From Rhodoferax sp. (GTDB taxonomy: Bacteria > Pseudomonadota > Gammaproteobacteria > Burkholderiales > Burkholderiaceae_C): 39,638 nt of DNA. Numbering within the stretch: position 1 is the first letter of the stretch; every line of letters begins with the position of its first letter. This document shows positions 9,833-18,528 of this stretch, one piece after another. A program made the translations under genes and the position numbers. The notes below the pieces were generated by a model, which saw only the letters and a program-made list of their open reading frames with translations, searched no databases and was not told where the DNA came from. The stretch covers positions 1-39,638 of the forward strand of contig JAIFLV010000131.1 of NCBI GenBank assembly GCA_020048895.1. Reading direction: 5' to 3'.

Positions 9833-12783
9833 TGGACCAGTTCAAAACACCTGCCAAAGTGGTCGCGGCCAGCGAACTGCAGGCCAGCAGCGCCAGAATT
9901 CGGCGTCAGCTGCGCAGCGTCAGTTGGGGTGTGCCATTGGCACTGTTGCTGTTGATCGTCAGTATCGGGGCAGCTTTTTACCAGCTGCGCGCCGTACCGC
10001 TGGCAATGGCCAAAGCCGAAGCCTCCCAGAGGGAGGCTGCCGAGCGGATGGGGTCCAAGCTCGACGTTTTCGCCAGCCAGGTCGAGCGCGTGGTGCTGAC
10101 GCTGCGGGACTGGACGCAGGACGGCGTGGTCAACGTGGACGACCCGCTGGCGCTCAATGCGGTGCTGATTCCCGTGCTGCGGGAGCGCGGCATTGTCAGC
10201 AGTATCCACGTGGCCAATGACGAAGGCCGTGAAATCCTGCTGCTCAAGTCGCCAGAAGGCTGGAAAAACCGCATCACCCATGTGCCACGCAAAGGCAAGC
10301 AGCAAAACTGGCTGGTCTGGGAAGACGCGCGCCGTCGCATCAGCGAAGAATGGAAAGAGCAGGACTACGACCCACGCAAACGCCCATGGTTCACCGGGGC
10401 TTTGAGCGCGCCTGAGAACAAGGTGTTTTGGACGGCACCGTACATGTTTCAGACCACCCAGGAGCCCGGCATCACTGCAGCGTTGCGGTGGACGGACAAA
10501 GCGACCGGCAGGCAATGGGTGGTTGCGCTCGATGTGCTGCTGTCAGATTTGTCGCGCGTTTCGCTCGAACTTCCCTATGCGACCCAGGGGCAAGTGGCCT
10601 TGCTCACCGCAGACGGCAAGGTGCTGGGCCTGCCCCGCAACGCAGGTTTCCAATCTGAAGAGAAGATCAAGAAAGCGGTACTCCAGGCGCCCGACGCGAT
10701 TGGCCTGAAGGTGTTGGCGCAGGCACTTTCCATGGATGGTGAGGCATTGGCGTCGGCGCTGGGCGCGCGCGTTGCATTTGCCGGTGAGGTCTGGCGTGTG
10801 AAAATGCTGCCTCAACCCCTGCGCAATCAGGAGTTCAGGCTCGCACTCATGGCGCCAGAGCAGGATTTTGCGCCCTGGCCGCGCCAGCTCATTTTGGCAA
10901 TGGCCGGGGCGTTGCTGCTGCTGATGGTCACTTGCTTCGCCATCGCGCGGCGCATGTATACGCAGGTTGCCGAGCCAGTAAGCCTGCTGTTTGACCAACT
11001 CGCCGCTGGAAACGAGACCCTGGCGGCACAAGGTGGCGAGGCGGTAACCCTGGCAGAACTGTCGACCGCGCTGCAAAAAGCACAATCACTTTCCGAGTTG
11101 GGGGATGTATTGCTGACGGTCCTTGCGCGCCACATTTCCGTCGGACGGGGCAGTCTGTATTTGGCCGATGAATCCCGACAAAGGCTCATGCTGTGCAGCG
11201 GGTTTGCTTGCCCCGCGGAACACGATCTTGCGCACGAAATTGCCTATGGTGAAGGCTTGGCAGGCCAGTGCGCTATCGATCGCAACGTCGTGCTGATGGA
11301 TCGTCCGCCGGTTGGCTATTTGCCTGTGACCACCTCGCTAGGCACAGCGCAAGCCCACGCTATTCTGATTCAGCCCATACTGCACAACAATGCGTTGGTA
11401 GGGATCCTGGAGCTTGCGTTGCTGCAGCCCTACCGTGCGGAGCAACAGTCGCTCCTGGAAAACCTGTTGCCCACGGTGGCCATGAGTCTTGAGATTCTGG
11501 AGCGCAGTGCAGACACCCAGCGCCTGTTGCAGGAAACCCGCCAGTTGGCCCTGACGCTACAAGAGAACGAGACACGCCTGCAGGAAGGCGAAGAGCAAAT
11601 GCGAAGGTTGCTTGACCTCAGTCCGGTGGGCTGCACCATCATCAAACTGCCCAGCGGCAAGTCGGCGTTTGTCAACCGCCGGCTGGCCTTTTTGCTGGGC
11701 TACAGCGTGGAGGAGATGCAGTTGCTCTCCGTGGCGGATTACTGGCCTGATGCGGCTGAACGCGAGGTGTTCGATGCCGAGCTTCGGGCCCATCGCCGTG
11801 TAGAGCGCTGCCGCGCCCACTTCAGGCGTGTTGACGGCAACTTGGTGCCGCTGATGTTGTCTGCGTCCTTTGAGCATGTTTTTGGTTCTAGGCACCTTGT
11901 CAATTGGGGTTATGACATTACTGCACTTGACGAAGCCGAGGAAGCCCTGCGTCGCGCAAAAGAGGTGGCTGAAGAAGCCACGAAAGACAAGGTGCGGGAG
12001 TCGGCGTTCGGAGCAGCGTCCGATGTGCCCACCGCGCTGCACAACGCGGATAACGACGTGAGCCTGGCCGATGGCGCTATAGAAACCGAAGCTACTCACG
12101 CAGGTGGGGCGGGCGTTACAGGCCTAATTGGCACTGATAAGTCGATGCAGGCATCAGTGCAAAACGCCGCCCCGGCAGTGGCGACGTCAGTCCCCGGTCT
12201 GCCAGCGCTACCGGGCATCGATGTGAAAGCGGGCATGGCCACCACGATGGACAACGCGAAGCTGTACACCCGGCTGCTCATCAAGTTCTGTGACAGCCAG
12301 GGGGATTTTGCCAACCTCTTTGCAGTCGCCAGGACCCACGCCGATCCAGCAGCAGCGGCCAGAGCAGCACACACGTTGAAGGGCACTGCAGGCAATATCG
12401 GCGCCAAAGGGGTGCAGGCAGCGGCGGCAGACCTGGAGCATGCGTGCCTGGCCCATGCAGGCCCAGAGGAACTGGACAAACTTCTCGGACTGACGCTGGA
12501 TGCGCTTGCACCGGTCATTGCGGCTTTGCAACCCGTTGGCGCCGACTTGCCTGCGATAGCGGCAGCATCCGCTCCGAAAGGCGATGCGGCAAGCAACCCT
12601 GCCGTTCAACAGGCGCTCCAGCGTCTTACCGCATTGCTCAAAGATAGCGATGCCGATGCCGGTGACGCTATCGATGAACTCATGGAACTGGCCAAAGGCA
12701 CACCAATGGCCACCCAACTCAAGCGAGTGGCGGCAGCGGTTGCGGATTTTGACTTTGATGCGGCGCTGGCAGCACTGCGATAG
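9829..12783 (+). CDS. Cache-GAF-PAS-Hpt phosphotransfer sensor protein
   Basis: This is a 984-aa protein: TM1 (about 34-58), periplasmic Cache domain (about 60-340; [11 protein letters not shown] and [14 protein letters not shown] are Cache signatures), TM2 (about 345-370), GAF (about 405-560, GEGLAGQCA), coiled coil, PAS (about 585-705), an in-frame 63-bp repeat (750-770), an Hpt domain with phosphorylatable His848 ([10 protein letters not shown]) and a helical tail (about 925-984) homologous to that of the upstream kinase. No HisKA or HATPase is present. The segment after the PAS domain ([14 protein letters not shown]) is the linker that normally runs straight into HisKA, so the gene looks like a hybrid kinase that lost its kinase and receiver core. 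GGAG lies 6 nt before the ATG, and the gene overlaps the upstream stop by 4 nt. It probably relays phosphate from the upstream receivers. Confidence 0.9.
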   Translation: MMDQFKTPAKVVAASELQASSARIRRQLRSVSWGVPLALLLLIVSIGAAFYQLRAVPLAMAKAEASQREAAERMGSKLDVFASQVERVVLTLRDWTQDGVVNVDDPLALNAVLIPVLRERGIVSSIHVANDEGREILLLKSPEGWKNRITHVPRKGKQQNWLVWEDARRRISEEWKEQDYDPRKRPWFTGALSAPENKVFWTAPYMFQTTQEPGITAALRWTDKATGRQWVVALDVLLSDLSRVSLELPYATQGQVALLTADGKVLGLPRNAGFQSEEKIKKAVLQAPDAIGLKVLAQALSMDGEALASALGARVAFAGEVWRVKMLPQPLRNQEFRLALMAPEQDFAPWPRQLILAMAGALLLLMVTCFAIARRMYTQVAEPVSLLFDQLAAGNETLAAQGGEAVTLAELSTALQKAQSLSELGDVLLTVLARHISVGRGSLYLADESRQRLMLCSGFACPAEHDLAHEIAYGEGLAGQCAIDRNVVLMDRPPVGYLPVTTSLGTAQAHAILIQPILHNNALVGILELALLQPYRAEQQSLLENLLPTVAMSLEILERSADTQRLLQETRQLALTLQENETRLQEGEEQMRRLLDLSPVGCTIIKLPSGKSAFVNRRLAFLLGYSVEEMQLLSVADYWPDAAEREVFDAELRAHRRVERCRAHFRRVDGNLVPLMLSASFEHVFGSRHLVNWGYDITALDEAEEALRRAKEVAEEATKDKVRESAFGAASDVPTALHNADNDVSLADGAIETEATHAGGAGVTGLIGTDKSMQASVQNAAPAVATSVPGLPALPGIDVKAGMATTMDNAKLYTRLLIKFCDSQGDFANLFAVARTHADPAAAARAAHTLKGTAGNIGAKGVQAAAADLEHACLAHAGPEELDKLLGLTLDALAPVIAALQPVGADLPAIAAASAPKGDAASNPAVQQALQRLTALLKDSDADAGDAIDELMELAKGTPMATQLKRVAAAVADFDFDAALAALR
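12076..12138 (+). repeat. 63-bp gene-embedded repeat, copy 2 (in Hpt protein)
   Basis: In-frame copy in the linker between PAS and Hpt, encoding [16 protein letters not shown] and following residues. It uses the same reading frame as copies 1, 3 and 4. Blocks: GCTAT, AAGCTACTCACGC, CGGGCGTTACAGGCC. Confidence 0.85.
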
Positions 12784-12794
12784 GGAGACTACTG

Positions 12795-14411
12795 ATGGTC
12801 GCGATCTACAACCAACCCCACGTACCAACACTCGATAAAAAGCTGGTTTTTTTGGTCGTGGACGATTTTGAAGCCATGCGCCGCGTCACGGCCAACCAGT
12901 TACGCCAACTTGGTGCTGAAAAAATCGTAACCGCACGTGATGGCAAGGAAGCGTTGCGATTCCTGCGCAACCAGTCTATTGACTTTGTACTGTCGGACTG
13001 GAATATGCCGTTGATGTCGGGGCTGGAGTTGCTCAAGGTGATGCGCAGCGACCCAAAACTTTTCACCATTCCGTTCATCATGGTGACTGCAGAAGCAGAA
13101 CGCCCGCACATCGAAGAGGCGATTGCGTGCGGAGTCACATCGATGCTGCTCAAGCCTTATTCGCCAGCACAACTGATGATGCGCGTGGAGCGCGGCCTGA
13201 CCTGGAAGCCCAGGGCACTGCAGGCGGACGAACCCGGCGCGGCAACTTCTGCCTTGATGCTTAAGAAGCCGTCTGCGCCTCTACCAAAAGTGCGCAAGCA
13301 GCCTCAACGCCCCACCATTCTGATCGTCGACGACACGCCCGACAACCTGATGTTGCTCTCGGGTCTGCTCAAGTCCGACTATCGGATACGCCTCGCGCAG
13401 AACGGTGCCAAAGCCCTGGAAATTTGCACGTCGGACGATCCACCGGACCTGGTGTTGCTCGACATCATGATGCCCGAGATGGATGGCTTTGAGGTGGCCA
13501 AGCGCATGCGCGAACATCCCAACTCCGAGAGTACTCCTGTCATTTTTGTGACTGCCATGACTTCGTCCGACGCCCAGTTGAAGGGCCTCGATCTTGGCGC
13601 CGTGGACTTCATCACCAAGCCGATTGACCCGGAGTCTCTCAAGTACCGGGTTCGCAACTTCATGCGCTATGTGCAAATGCGCAAGAACCTCCAGGCCGAT
13701 TACGACAGCATGGTGGAGATGGCGCAACTGAAGGAGGACGTGGCACACATTACGCGGCACGATTTGAAGGGGCCGCTTGCAGGCGTACTGGGTTTGCTGC
13801 AAAACCTCATTGAGGACGATTCCGTTGGCCGCAAGCAAATGGAGCAGATCAAGCTTGTGGAGGAGACTGCCTTACAAGTCCTCAACATGATCAACCTGTC
13901 GGCCGAACTGTTCAAGATCGAGACCGGGCGCTTTGAACTTAAGGCGCAGCCAGTGCGGGTGGGGGATATTCTTCGACGCATTGCAGAGATCAGTCGCACC
14001 ACCTTTTCCGGCAAGGACCTGACCATTTCAGTAGATACAGACGTGCCGGTGGGCGATGCCATGCCCGAATCGTCGGGAGATGCCATGCTGTGCTACTCCC
14101 TGTTTCAAAACCTGCTCAAGAATGCCTGCGAGGCAGCTCCGGACGGTAGCAAGGTGTCGATCAGGCTATTTGACCAGTCGCCGCTGCGGATTGTCATTTC
14201 GAACAAGGGCGCAGTTCCGGTGGACATGCGCGAGCGCTTCTTTGAAAAATATGCCACCAGCGGCAAGCAGGGCGGCACCGGGCTGGGCACCTACTCGGCC
14301 AAACTGCTGACCGAAGCGCAGCACGGATCGATTGAGTTGGCGGTATCGGATGAGGACAACGCAACTTCTGTTACCGTGTTGCTCCCGCGTGCACCCACAC
14401 CATTCGCATGA
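12795..14411 (+). CDS. REC-REC-histidine kinase (soluble)
   Basis: This 538-aa cytoplasmic protein has two receivers followed by a kinase. REC1 (about 15-135) has VVDD and Asp68 (LSDWNMP). REC2 (about 170-295) has Asp223 (LLDIMMP) and Lys in ITKP. HisKA carries His322 (TRHDLKGPLAGVLG), and the ATPase domain has N-box NLLKNACEAAPDG and GGTGLG. There are no transmembrane segments. Receivers placed before the kinase suggest that phosphorylation of the receivers controls the kinase. REC2 is very similar to the receiver of the HD-GYP protein at 1487. It starts 12 nt after the Hpt gene, so the Hpt protein is the natural phosphodonor. The stop overlaps the next gene by 4 nt. Confidence 0.92.
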   Translation: MVAIYNQPHVPTLDKKLVFLVVDDFEAMRRVTANQLRQLGAEKIVTARDGKEALRFLRNQSIDFVLSDWNMPLMSGLELLKVMRSDPKLFTIPFIMVTAEAERPHIEEAIACGVTSMLLKPYSPAQLMMRVERGLTWKPRALQADEPGAATSALMLKKPSAPLPKVRKQPQRPTILIVDDTPDNLMLLSGLLKSDYRIRLAQNGAKALEICTSDDPPDLVLLDIMMPEMDGFEVAKRMREHPNSESTPVIFVTAMTSSDAQLKGLDLGAVDFITKPIDPESLKYRVRNFMRYVQMRKNLQADYDSMVEMAQLKEDVAHITRHDLKGPLAGVLGLLQNLIEDDSVGRKQMEQIKLVEETALQVLNMINLSAELFKIETGRFELKAQPVRVGDILRRIAEISRTTFSGKDLTISVDTDVPVGDAMPESSGDAMLCYSLFQNLLKNACEAAPDGSKVSIRLFDQSPLRIVISNKGAVPVDMRERFFEKYATSGKQGGTGLGTYSAKLLTEAQHGSIELAVSDEDNATSVTVLLPRAPTPFA

Positions 14412-14941
14412 CCGACCTACCAAGTACCACCGCCCAAGCACTCACACCTGTCGACCGAAAGGTCAGCCCCTGGTGGCGCGCTGGCGCAATTTCACTGGCA
14501 ATACTACTGTCCATTGGCGTCACCGTGACGCTGAGCATGTACGAAGTGTTCAAGGTCCAGATCACGCATTTGCAGGGCAAACTGCAAACGCTGCCGCAAA
14601 TCCAGTATGTGGCCGTGTTGAGTGATGACCAGCCGGCCCCGGCGATGCTGATCACGCTTGATCCGCAGGAAAAGGCATTTCAAATTCAACGCCTGAACGC
14701 CGTAACGGAAGGGCGCGAAGACACCATGCAGCTGTGGGCGCTGGGCGCCAGTGGCAAACCCGAATCTTTGGGCGTGCTGGAAAGCAAGGGCAAGACCCTG
14801 CGGCTGCCCACCAGCGTGAAATTGCTGCAGGGAGTCACCCAGCTGGCCATCAGCGTGGAAGACAAAGGCGGCGTGCCCAACGGCAAAGGCCCGCGCTTAC
14901 CCTATCTGTTCAAAGGCCCGCTGGTGCAGAAGGCGTTGTAG
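14408..14941 (+). CDS. RskA-like anti-sigma factor domain protein without zinc-finger domain
   Basis: This is a 177-aa single-pass membrane protein. A 25-residue cytoplasmic stretch is followed by one TM (about 23-45, AGAISLAILLSIGVTVTLSMY), a short helix and an extracytoplasmic RskA-type domain (about 55-177; TMQLWALGASGKPESLGVL, TQLAISVEDKGGVPNGKGP, LFKGPLVQKAL). In anti-sigma-K proteins this domain follows an N-terminal zinc-finger region that holds an ECF sigma factor. Here that region is far too short, and no sigma gene is adjacent. It overlaps the kinase gene by 4 nt, so it belongs to the signalling operon. It may act as a periplasmic partner rather than a sigma antagonist (inference). 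Confidence 0.75.
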   Translation: MTDLPSTTAQALTPVDRKVSPWWRAGAISLAILLSIGVTVTLSMYEVFKVQITHLQGKLQTLPQIQYVAVLSDDQPAPAMLITLDPQEKAFQIQRLNAVTEGREDTMQLWALGASGKPESLGVLESKGKTLRLPTSVKLLQGVTQLAISVEDKGGVPNGKGPRLPYLFKGPLVQKAL

Positions 14942-14990
14942 CGCCGATGTGGCGCCTCTGGGGTGGATTACACTCTCGCCCCAGTCTTTC
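14941..14990 (+). terminator. Possible terminator of the signalling operon
   Basis: Just after the stop codon there are two small stems: GCGCC/GGCGC, then CTGGGG (14958-14963) pairing with CCCCAG (14979-14984), followed by the pyrimidine-rich TCTTTCTTCC. The loop is long and the T-tract is interrupted, so this may be a weak terminator before tex. Confidence 0.3.
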
Positions 14991-15015
14991 TTCCCGGCTT
15001 TAGTCAGCTTTCCTC

Positions 15016-17466
15016 ATGCAGAAAATCATCGCGCAGATCGCGCAGGAAATCCGTGTTCGTCCCAACCAGGTGGAGGCCGCAGTGCAGCTCCTCGATGGAG
15101 GGGCCACCGTGCCATTTATTGCCCGCTACCGCAAGGAAGTGACCGACGGGCTGGACGATATCCAGCTGCGTGAGCTGGAGACCCGCCTGGGGTACTTGCG
15201 TGAGTTGCGCGACCGCAAGGAGGTGGTTGTCAAGGCCATTGACGAGCAGGGCAAGCTGACCCCCTCGCTGGTGGCGGCCATTGATGCCGCCGCGACCAAG
15301 CAGGAAGTGGAAGACCTGTACCTGCCTTTCAAGCTCAAGCGCCGTACCAAGGGCCAATTGGCACGTGAGGCTGGCCTGGAGCCACTGGCCGACGCACTGT
15401 TTGCCAACCCCACGCTGGTACCTGCAGAGGCTGCGCTGCCCTATGTAATTGCAATGCGACCGGTGGTGGAGGGGGAAGACAAGCAGCCCGATTTTTCGAC
15501 GGTTCAGGCGGTACTCGACGGCGTGCGAGACCTGCTGTCCGAGCGCTGGGCGGAAGCCCCCACGCTGGTGCAGGACCTGCGCGCGTGGTTGTGGCAAGAG
15601 GGGTTGCTGCAAAGCAAACTCGCTGCCGGCAAGGACGAAAACCATGCCGATGTGTCCAAGTTTCGCGACTATTTCGATTACGACGAACCCATTGGCCGCG
15701 TGCCATCCCACCGCGCACTGGCGGTTTTTCGGGGCAGGGCGCTCGATATTCTGGACGTCAAGCTCGTGTTGCCAGAGAGTAATTGGGGTCAGATTCCAAT
15801 TTCCCAGGCGAAATTGGAATCTGACCCCAATTACTCTGCGCAAGCAGCTACGAAAAAAATAGCGACTCCCGCCGTATCCCTGGCTGAAGGCCGTATTGCT
15901 TTGAAACTGGGCTGGAGCCACCAGGCCCGCCCAGCAGACGACCTGATCCGCAAGTGTGTGGCGTGGACCTGGAAAGTCAAGCTGAGCCTGTCCACCGAGC
16001 GCGATCTTTTCTCCAGATTGCGCGAAGACGCAGAGAAGGTCGCCATCAAGGTGTTTGCCGACAACCTGCGCGACCTGCTGCTGGCCGCCCCGGCAGGCCC
16101 ACGCGTGGTGATGGGTCTGGACCCCGGCATTCGCACCGGCGTCAAGGTGGCGGTGGTCGACGCCACCGGCAAACTGGTGGATACGGCCACCGTGTACCCG
16201 CATGAGCCCAAGCGCGATTGGGAAGGCTCGCTGCACACCCTGGGCAAACTCTGCGCGAAACACAGTGTGAACCTGATCGCCATCGGCAATGGCACCGCCA
16301 GCCGCGAGACCGACAAGCTCGCCGGTGACCTGATCAAGCTGCTGGCCAAGATGGCAGCACAGGCCGGTGCGCCAGAGATCAAGGTGGACAAGGTGGTGGT
16401 GTCCGAAGCGGGTGCTTCGGTGTACTCCGCCAGCGAATTCGCCTCACAGGAAATGCCCGATGTGGACGTCAGCCTACGCGGTGCCGCGAGCATTGCCCGG
16501 CGGCTGCAGGACCCGTTGGCCGAACTGGTCAAGATCGATCCCAAAAGTATTGGCGTGGGGCAGTACCAGCACGATGTCAACCAGAGTGAGTTGGCGCGCT
16601 CGCTCGACACCGTGGTGGAAGACTGCGTGAACTCGGTTGGGGTGGACCTCAACACAGCGAGCGTGCCCTTGCTGTCACGCGTGTCGGGGCTGTCGGGCAC
16701 AGTGGCCAAATCGGTGGTGCGCTGGCGGGAAGCCCACGGGGCCTTCGCCAACCGGCAGCAGTTGCTCAAAGTCACCGGGCTGGGGGCCAAGACGTTCGAG
16801 CAAAGCGCGGGATTCCTGCGTATCCGCGGCGGTGACAACCCACTGGACATGACCGGCGTGCACCCGGAAACCTATTCCGTCGTGGAGCAAATCATTGTCA
16901 AGACGGGTAAGCCGGTGACGGAGCTCATGGGTCGCGCGGACATGCTCAAGACGCTCAAGGCTGAAGCGTTTTCCAATGCACAGTTTGGCGTCATTACCGT
17001 CAAGGACATTCTGGGTGAGCTGGAAAAGCCCGGGCGCGACCCGCGACCCGACTTCAAGGTGGCCCGTTTCAACGACGGCGTGGAGGACATTGCCGACCTG
17101 AAGGAGGGCATGGTGCTGGAAGGCACGGTGAGTAACGTGGCCGCGTTTGGGGCTTTCGTGGATTTGGGTGTGCACCAGGACGGGCTGGTGCATGTGAGCC
17201 AGTTGGCTCACAAATTTGTCAACGATGCGCGTGAAGTGGTCAAAACCGGTGACATCGTCAAGGTGCAGGTGGTGGAGGTGGACGTGGCCCGCAAGCGCAT
17301 CGGCCTGACCATGAAAATTGGCGCAGCACCCGCGCGCCAAGCTGGCGATAGGGCGGGAGACAACCGGTTTCAAACCGCGGGCCGTGGCGAGCGCCAGCGT
17401 GGTCAGGATGCAGGGTTTGCCGGCAATTCCGCCATGGCGTCAGCCTTTGCCAAGCTAAAGCGCTAA
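15016..17466 (+). CDS. tex: Tex-family S1 RNA-binding transcription accessory protein
   Basis: This 816-aa protein has the full Tex layout: an N-terminal helical region (IAQEIRVRPNQVEAAVQLL, TVPFIARYRKE), a YqgF/RNase H-like domain (VVMGLDPGIRTGVKVAVVD), helix-hairpin-helix segments (LNTASVPLLSRVSG, VTGLGAKTFEQSAGF) and a C-terminal S1 domain (GMVLEGTVSNVAAFGAFVDLG, DGLVHVSQLAHKFV). Tex proteins bind RNA and affect transcription and stress survival. The odd feature is at residues 254-283, where a perfect 62-bp palindrome and a 26-bp half repeat add residues not expected from E. coli Tex, between the N-terminal part and the YqgF domain. The frame stays open through the insertion. A Gly/Arg-rich tail follows S1. 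The gene stands alone. Confidence 0.95.
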   Translation: MQKIIAQIAQEIRVRPNQVEAAVQLLDGGATVPFIARYRKEVTDGLDDIQLRELETRLGYLRELRDRKEVVVKAIDEQGKLTPSLVAAIDAAATKQEVEDLYLPFKLKRRTKGQLAREAGLEPLADALFANPTLVPAEAALPYVIAMRPVVEGEDKQPDFSTVQAVLDGVRDLLSERWAEAPTLVQDLRAWLWQEGLLQSKLAAGKDENHADVSKFRDYFDYDEPIGRVPSHRALAVFRGRALDILDVKLVLPESNWGQIPISQAKLESDPNYSAQAATKKIATPAVSLAEGRIALKLGWSHQARPADDLIRKCVAWTWKVKLSLSTERDLFSRLREDAEKVAIKVFADNLRDLLLAAPAGPRVVMGLDPGIRTGVKVAVVDATGKLVDTATVYPHEPKRDWEGSLHTLGKLCAKHSVNLIAIGNGTASRETDKLAGDLIKLLAKMAAQAGAPEIKVDKVVVSEAGASVYSASEFASQEMPDVDVSLRGAASIARRLQDPLAELVKIDPKSIGVGQYQHDVNQSELARSLDTVVEDCVNSVGVDLNTASVPLLSRVSGLSGTVAKSVVRWREAHGAFANRQQLLKVTGLGAKTFEQSAGFLRIRGGDNPLDMTGVHPETYSVVEQIIVKTGKPVTELMGRADMLKTLKAEAFSNAQFGVITVKDILGELEKPGRDPRPDFKVARFNDGVEDIADLKEGMVLEGTVSNVAAFGAFVDLGVHQDGLVHVSQLAHKFVNDAREVVKTGDIVKVQVVEVDVARKRIGLTMKIGAAPARQAGDRAGDNRFQTAGRGERQRGQDAGFAGNSAMASAFAKLKR
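15776..15837 (+). repeat. Perfect REP-like palindrome inserted in frame in tex
   Basis: Left arm 15776-15803 and right arm 15810-15837 are exact 28-nt reverse complements around a 6-nt spacer (CCAGGC). The arm contains AATTGGGGTCAGATTCCAAT. It is translated inside Tex (SNWGQIPIS, KLESDPNYS) without a stop. The GGGGTCAGA-type core resembles REP sequences mobilised by IS200/IS605-like REP-associated transposases; that link is inference, as no transposase is in the window. Confidence 0.9.
15838..15863 (-). repeat. 26-bp half copy of the gene-embedded repeat (in tex)
   Basis: Read on the minus strand, this is exactly the first 26 positions of the 63-bp repeat: GCTAT, eight variable bases, then TAGCTGCTTGCGC. 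The palindrome 15776-15837 takes over where the rest should be. The plus-strand gene reads it as AQAATKKIA. Confidence 0.75.
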
Positions 17467-17492
17467 GCACCGCCCATAATGACGAGGTGTCG

Positions 17493-17602
17493 GAGCCTGC
17501 GCGGTAGAGGGTTCTGCGCAGGTCACGTTGGAGTCCCCGCGGCAGGAGAGCCTGCGCGGTAGAGGGTTCTGCGCAGGTCACGTTGGAGTCCCCGCGGCAG
17601 GA
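17493..17602 (+). repeat. Two identical tandem 55-bp repeats
   Basis: Units 17493-17547 and 17548-17602 are identical. Each begins GAGCCTGCGCGGTAGAGGG and contains a small perfect hairpin, CCTGCGC/GCGCAGG. A diverged third start follows at 17603. They lie in the 255-bp gap between tex and the HDOD gene. Confidence 0.9.
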
Positions 17603-17690
17603 GAGCCTGGGTGGTACAGGGTTCTGCGGATGTCAAGGAGGAGGCCGAAGGCCGGGGGACACGAAGCAGGGCCCTGTGCCGCCCAGGCTC
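17603..17690 (+). repeat. Degenerate third repeat unit forming a long hairpin
   Basis: GAGCCTGGGTGGTACAGGG at 17603-17621 pairs with CCCTGTGCCGCCCAGGCTC at 17672-17690 (17 of 19 positions, the others G-T compatible), with further pairing inside (GGCC/GGCC). The 88-bp structure ends about 30 bp before the HDOD start, so it may act on the mRNA leader or terminate tex transcription. Confidence 0.6.
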
Positions 17691-17721
17691 CTCGCATACC
17701 AAGACTGGAGGTAAGATTTTC

Positions 17722-18528
17722 ATGAAACTGAGCGCCTTGCTGGAGCGGCAATTTAATCTTCCCAGCATTCCCAAAGTGGTGGCCTTGCTGCTGACCGAGC
17801 TTGGCCGCGAGGAAATCGACTTGCGCAAAGTCACCCAGCTCATCAGCACCGACCCCGCACTCACCACACGGCTATTGCAACTGTCAAATTCCAGCTTTTT
17901 CAAGCTCTCGGGCAAGATCAGCAGCGTCTCCGAGGCACTGGCCCTGCTGGACATGGCCCATGTCAAAACCATGGCACAGGCAGCCGCCACGGGTGCGTCA
18001 CTCAAAGCCGTGCCTGGCATCCAGTTGCAGCGTTTTTGGGACTACAGCCTGAATGTCGCGAAGGTCTCGCGCAGCCTGGCCGGTCTGGTGCGGCAAAACC
18101 AGCAGGCCGCGTTTACCTGCGGCCTGATCCATGCCATTGGCGAACTGGCCATGCACCTGGCCATGCCCGAGGAAATGGCCAAGCTCGATGCCGAAGTCAA
18201 GCCACTGGATCTGCGCCGGGCCGCGCTGGAGCGGCGCGATTTCGACTACTGTTATGCGAGTGTGGGTGCCGGTTTTGCGCGTATGTGGCAGTTTCCCACC
18301 GCCATGATCGACGCGTTGGAGCACCAGTACGCACCTTTTGATAACGATGCGTATGAGCCATTGGCCGGGGTGATTCACCTCGCGGCGTGGCGTGCACGCG
18401 GCAAGGAGGCCAACCTGAGTGAACGGGGCTTGGCCGTGACCTTTCCCGGGTCGGTGGGCGTTGCGTTGGGTCTGGACATCGACATGGTGCTGCAACAAGA
18501 CCCGTTTGACTGGGCCGCGCACAGCTGA
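17722..18528 (+). CDS. HDOD-domain signalling protein
   Basis: This is a 268-aa protein. I start it at the ATG at 17722 because GGAGG (17707-17711) lies 10 nt upstream; a longer in-frame ORF from 17611 would read through the hairpin repeat and looks spurious. The HDOD domain covers residues about 10-205 (LPSIPKVVALLLTELGRE, ISTDPALTTRLLQLSNSSFF, ISSVSEALALLDMAHVKTMA, FTCGLIHAIGELAM). HDOD is an HD-related domain that usually lacks metal catalysis and scaffolds regulatory interactions, often in motility and c-di-GMP pathways. The stop overlaps the patatin gene start (TGATG), so the two are coupled. Confidence 0.88.
   Translation: MKLSALLERQFNLPSIPKVVALLLTELGREEIDLRKVTQLISTDPALTTRLLQLSNSSFFKLSGKISSVSEALALLDMAHVKTMAQAAATGASLKAVPGIQLQRFWDYSLNVAKVSRSLAGLVRQNQQAAFTCGLIHAIGELAMHLAMPEEMAKLDAEVKPLDLRRAALERRDFDYCYASVGAGFARMWQFPTAMIDALEHQYAPFDNDAYEPLAGVIHLAAWRARGKEANLSERGLAVTFPGSVGVALGLDIDMVLQQDPFDWAAHS

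Noticed and set aside
15004..16263. Minus-strand ORF (419 codons) opposite tex
   Set aside because: It mirrors the Tex reading frame and has no recognisable motif or ribosome site.
17493..17690. Tandem repeats considered as a CRISPR array
   Set aside because: Units are directly adjacent with no variable spacers, and no cas genes are present.
17611..17721. N-terminal extension of the HDOD protein
   Set aside because: It would translate the hairpin repeat; the ATG at 17722 has a clear GGAGG and begins the conserved domain.
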